The position numbers were made by a program, and so were the translations under genes. From CBETVX01 sp965539935 (lineage in GTDB: Bacteria > Bacillota > Clostridia > Peptostreptococcales > Caminicellaceae), in NCBI GenBank assembly GCA_965539935.1, contig CBETVX010000064.1, positions 1 through 14,216 of the forward strand: DNA of 14,216 nt. Direction: 5' to 3'. The notes beneath the pieces were generated by a model. It was given only the letters and a program-made list of their open reading frames with translations. It searched no databases and was not told where the DNA came from. Below, one piece after another: positions 12,860 through 14,216 of the stretch. The first letter of the stretch is position 1. The number at the start of each line of letters is the position of its first letter.

Positions 12860-12970
12860 TTTTGTTATTTTTCCTCCTATCGTTAAATTCGATTAATATT
12901 ATCAATTAAAACTATTTTAAAGATACTTATTAATATGATAACATAAACTTCATAAGAAGGAGGGGACATT
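12860..12970. promoter_or_regulatory. Divergent control region between the LysR gene and the exporter
   Basis: The gap is very AT-rich. It contains a TAATATTA palindrome (12894-12901) within GATTAATATTATC and a related TTAATATGATAAC (about 12930-12942). TATGAT (12934-12939) is a plausible -10 box for the exporter with no good -35, as expected of an activator-dependent promoter. On the minus strand TTTAAA-17-TATTAA could serve the LysR gene. All are weak matches. Confidence 0.35.
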
Positions 12971-13888
12971 ATGAATAAATCTCAAACTTTACTTGTGCTA
13001 TGTGCATTATTTTTAGGTGCCTCTGGACCACTTACTCAAATAGCATTACAGTCAACAAGTATTGCTATGTTAATAGCACTCAGATTTCTATTGGCTGCTT
13101 TTATTGGAATTATAGTTTTTAAGATTAATAATTTCGACAAAAACCATGTTAAACATAGTTTTATACTCTCGATTATCTTATTAATTACATATGTCGCTGG
13201 TGTAACTGGACTTAAATACACCTCAGCATCTAATGCAGGGTTTATTGTAGGCTCAAATGTTATAATAGTACCTTTTCTAAATTGGATTATTTATAAAAGC
13301 AAAGTTACTAAGGAAGATTATATAAGGTCTTCTATTTGTTTTATAGGTCTAGCATTTGTTACTTTAAAGGGTGCTAGTCCAATTAACATAGGTGATTTTT
13401 ATTGCTTCATTAATGCCTTTGCATATTCAGTGTATATTATTTATAATAGTAGGCTAGATCAAAATTTAGATATTAAAAAACTGATCACTTTTGAATACAT
13501 TTTTGTGGGTATATTTGCTCTTATATACGTGATTAGCTTTGAAGAAATGGTGGTTCACCTTGATTTTAAAAATATTTTATCAATTACCCTTCTTAGTGTG
13601 TTTTGTACTTTTTTAGCTTTTTACCTTCAGGTTATTGCACAAAGAAAGGTTTCATCTGAAAAAGCTAGTCAAATTCTTTCCTTAATGCCAATATTTACAG
13701 TTATTTTTGACATTTTTATAATTAAGAAATTCCCAACCCTATATTCAATTATAGGTGGAATAATGATTATTGTAGTAACTATGGGTGTAGAAGAATCATT
13801 TATGTTTAAGTATTTAAAAAATAAAATCTTATATCAAAGAAAAGAAGAACAGAAAACTAAATACACTTACTACAATAAAACATATTAA
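12971..13888 (+). CDS. EamA/DMT-family transporter (RhaT-like exporter)
   Basis: The 305-residue protein has about ten hydrophobic helices in two EamA repeats (about 4-135 and 145-275). Features include the N-terminal LCALFLGASGPLTQIALQ, the first-repeat ALRFLLAAFIG and TGLKYTSASNAGFI, and the second-repeat VSSEKASQILSLMPIFTVIFD, which is the conserved helix of the second repeat. The C-terminus is a basic cytoplasmic tail (about 278-305). Members of the drug/metabolite superfamily export amino acids, nucleosides, drugs or other metabolites by proton exchange. Substrate cannot be told from sequence. GGAGGGG lies 5 bases upstream of the start. The divergent LysR gene is the likely regulator. 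Confidence 0.88.
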   Translation: MNKSQTLLVLCALFLGASGPLTQIALQSTSIAMLIALRFLLAAFIGIIVFKINNFDKNHVKHSFILSIILLITYVAGVTGLKYTSASNAGFIVGSNVIIVPFLNWIIYKSKVTKEDYIRSSICFIGLAFVTLKGASPINIGDFYCFINAFAYSVYIIYNSRLDQNLDIKKLITFEYIFVGIFALIYVISFEEMVVHLDFKNILSITLLSVFCTFLAFYLQVIAQRKVSSEKASQILSLMPIFTVIFDIFIIKKFPTLYSIIGGIMIIVVTMGVEESFMFKYLKNKILYQRKEEQKTKYTYYNKTY

Positions 13889-14104
13889 TTTTTTATAACT
13901 AGCTTTAATGAGTTTATTATATGGGAAAGGATGGAACGCAAAGTCAAGGAGTGTAGGAATTCCAATATAGATGTACCATACCCTCAGACAAATATAAAAT
14001 AAGTAAAAATGATAAAGAATGGTGAGGATTACAGAAAAAATAAAGAATACTAATTTTTTAACAAAGATACAATATTAGCATAAAATAATCAAAAATCTTT
14101 AAGG
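13889..14104. other. Gap after the exporter, no supported gene
   Basis: About 216 bases with no convincing ORF. A GC-richer island at about 13921-13990 contains AACGCAAAGTC and the palindrome GGAATTCC, unlike the surrounding AT-rich DNA. It may be a decayed RNA element or leader. A 14-codon frame at about 14008 is too short to support. Confidence 0.4.
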
Positions 14105-14157
14105 AAACTTAGTCCATCTAATTAATAATTAGGTGGACTAAGTTTTTGTGATTTTTT
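14105..14157 (+). terminator. Strong rho-independent terminator near the window end
   Basis: AAACTTAGTCCATCTAATTA pairs along its whole length with TAATTAGGTGGACTAAGTTT (one G-U), giving close to 20 bp of stem with a tiny loop. T-rich runs TTTTTG and TTTTTTTG follow. It lies 217 bp past the exporter, so it could end a read-through transcript or act as a conditional terminator in the leader of a gene beyond the window. Confidence 0.85.
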
Positions 14158-14216
14158 TGTATAAAAACTATATATTATTAAAAAGTGATTTTATTTCAAT
14201 AAGCCTTTAGTACTAT

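Noticed and set aside
13921..13990. A functional GEMM-I (cyclic di-GMP) riboswitch
   Set aside because: Only the ACGCAAAG core matches. The upstream GCAAACC and hairpin, and the downstream GCC-GG pairing region, are missing, so it is not listed as a riboswitch feature.
14008..14052. A 14-codon ORF resembling the start of the short frame at 11850
   Set aside because: The likeness is limited to an A-rich stretch around MIK and is expected by chance in this composition.

Overview
The window is AT-rich DNA with strong Shine-Dalgarno sites (AGGAGG/GGGGG types), short intergenic gaps and many T-tailed terminator hairpins. It looks like a chromosomal segment of an anaerobic, spore-forming Clostridia member (an Alkaliphilus- or Clostridium-like organism; this is inference). 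I see no rRNA, tRNA, transposase, phage gene or CRISPR array.

Layout. (1) 58-1098 encodes a secreted LysM protein with a C-terminal FMN-binding domain and a flavinylation motif; a long terminator hairpin follows. (2) 1315-2473 is a two-gene unit: an iron-sulfur flavoprotein/NAD(P)H-dependent reductase and a GNAT acetyltransferase, again closed by a terminator. (3) 2754-8314 is a sugar module: an RpiR/SIS regulator with its own terminator, then a co-directional operon of a family-4 6-phospho-alpha-glucosidase, an EIICB permease of the glucose/alpha-glucoside PTS, a glycerate kinase and a stand-alone EIIA(Glc). (4) 8604-9237 (minus) is an XRE regulator overlapping a four-helix membrane protein, driven by a near-ideal promoter with two abutting 16-bp palindromes. 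(5) 9518-10909 (minus) is a cysteine-rich protein with a DUF11-like domain and no signal peptide. Its upstream region has three tandem modules about 107 bp apart, each with a sporulation (sigma-K/sigma-E type) promoter pattern. (6) 11477-11809 encodes a small YrdB/DUF2568 membrane protein. (7) 12008-13888 is a divergent LysR regulator / EamA-type exporter pair. The last 328 bases carry no supported gene and hold a strong terminator.

How the genes may work together. The most notable unit is the sugar operon. An alpha-glucoside PTS plus a 6-phospho-alpha-glucosidase would give glucose 6-phosphate plus an aglycone. The glycerate kinase inside the same operon suggests the aglycone is glycerate, so the natural substrate may be glucosylglycerate rather than maltose. 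This would parallel the mannosylglycerate PTS route (MngA/MngB) of E. coli, with a family-4 hydrolase instead. Repeated ATGTA/TACAT elements before both the regulator and the operon are candidate RpiR operators.

The second notable unit is the DUF11-type protein behind triplicated mother-cell-type promoters, a candidate spore-surface or spore-appendage component. Both proposals are inferences from gene content and sequence motifs, and no database search was possible.
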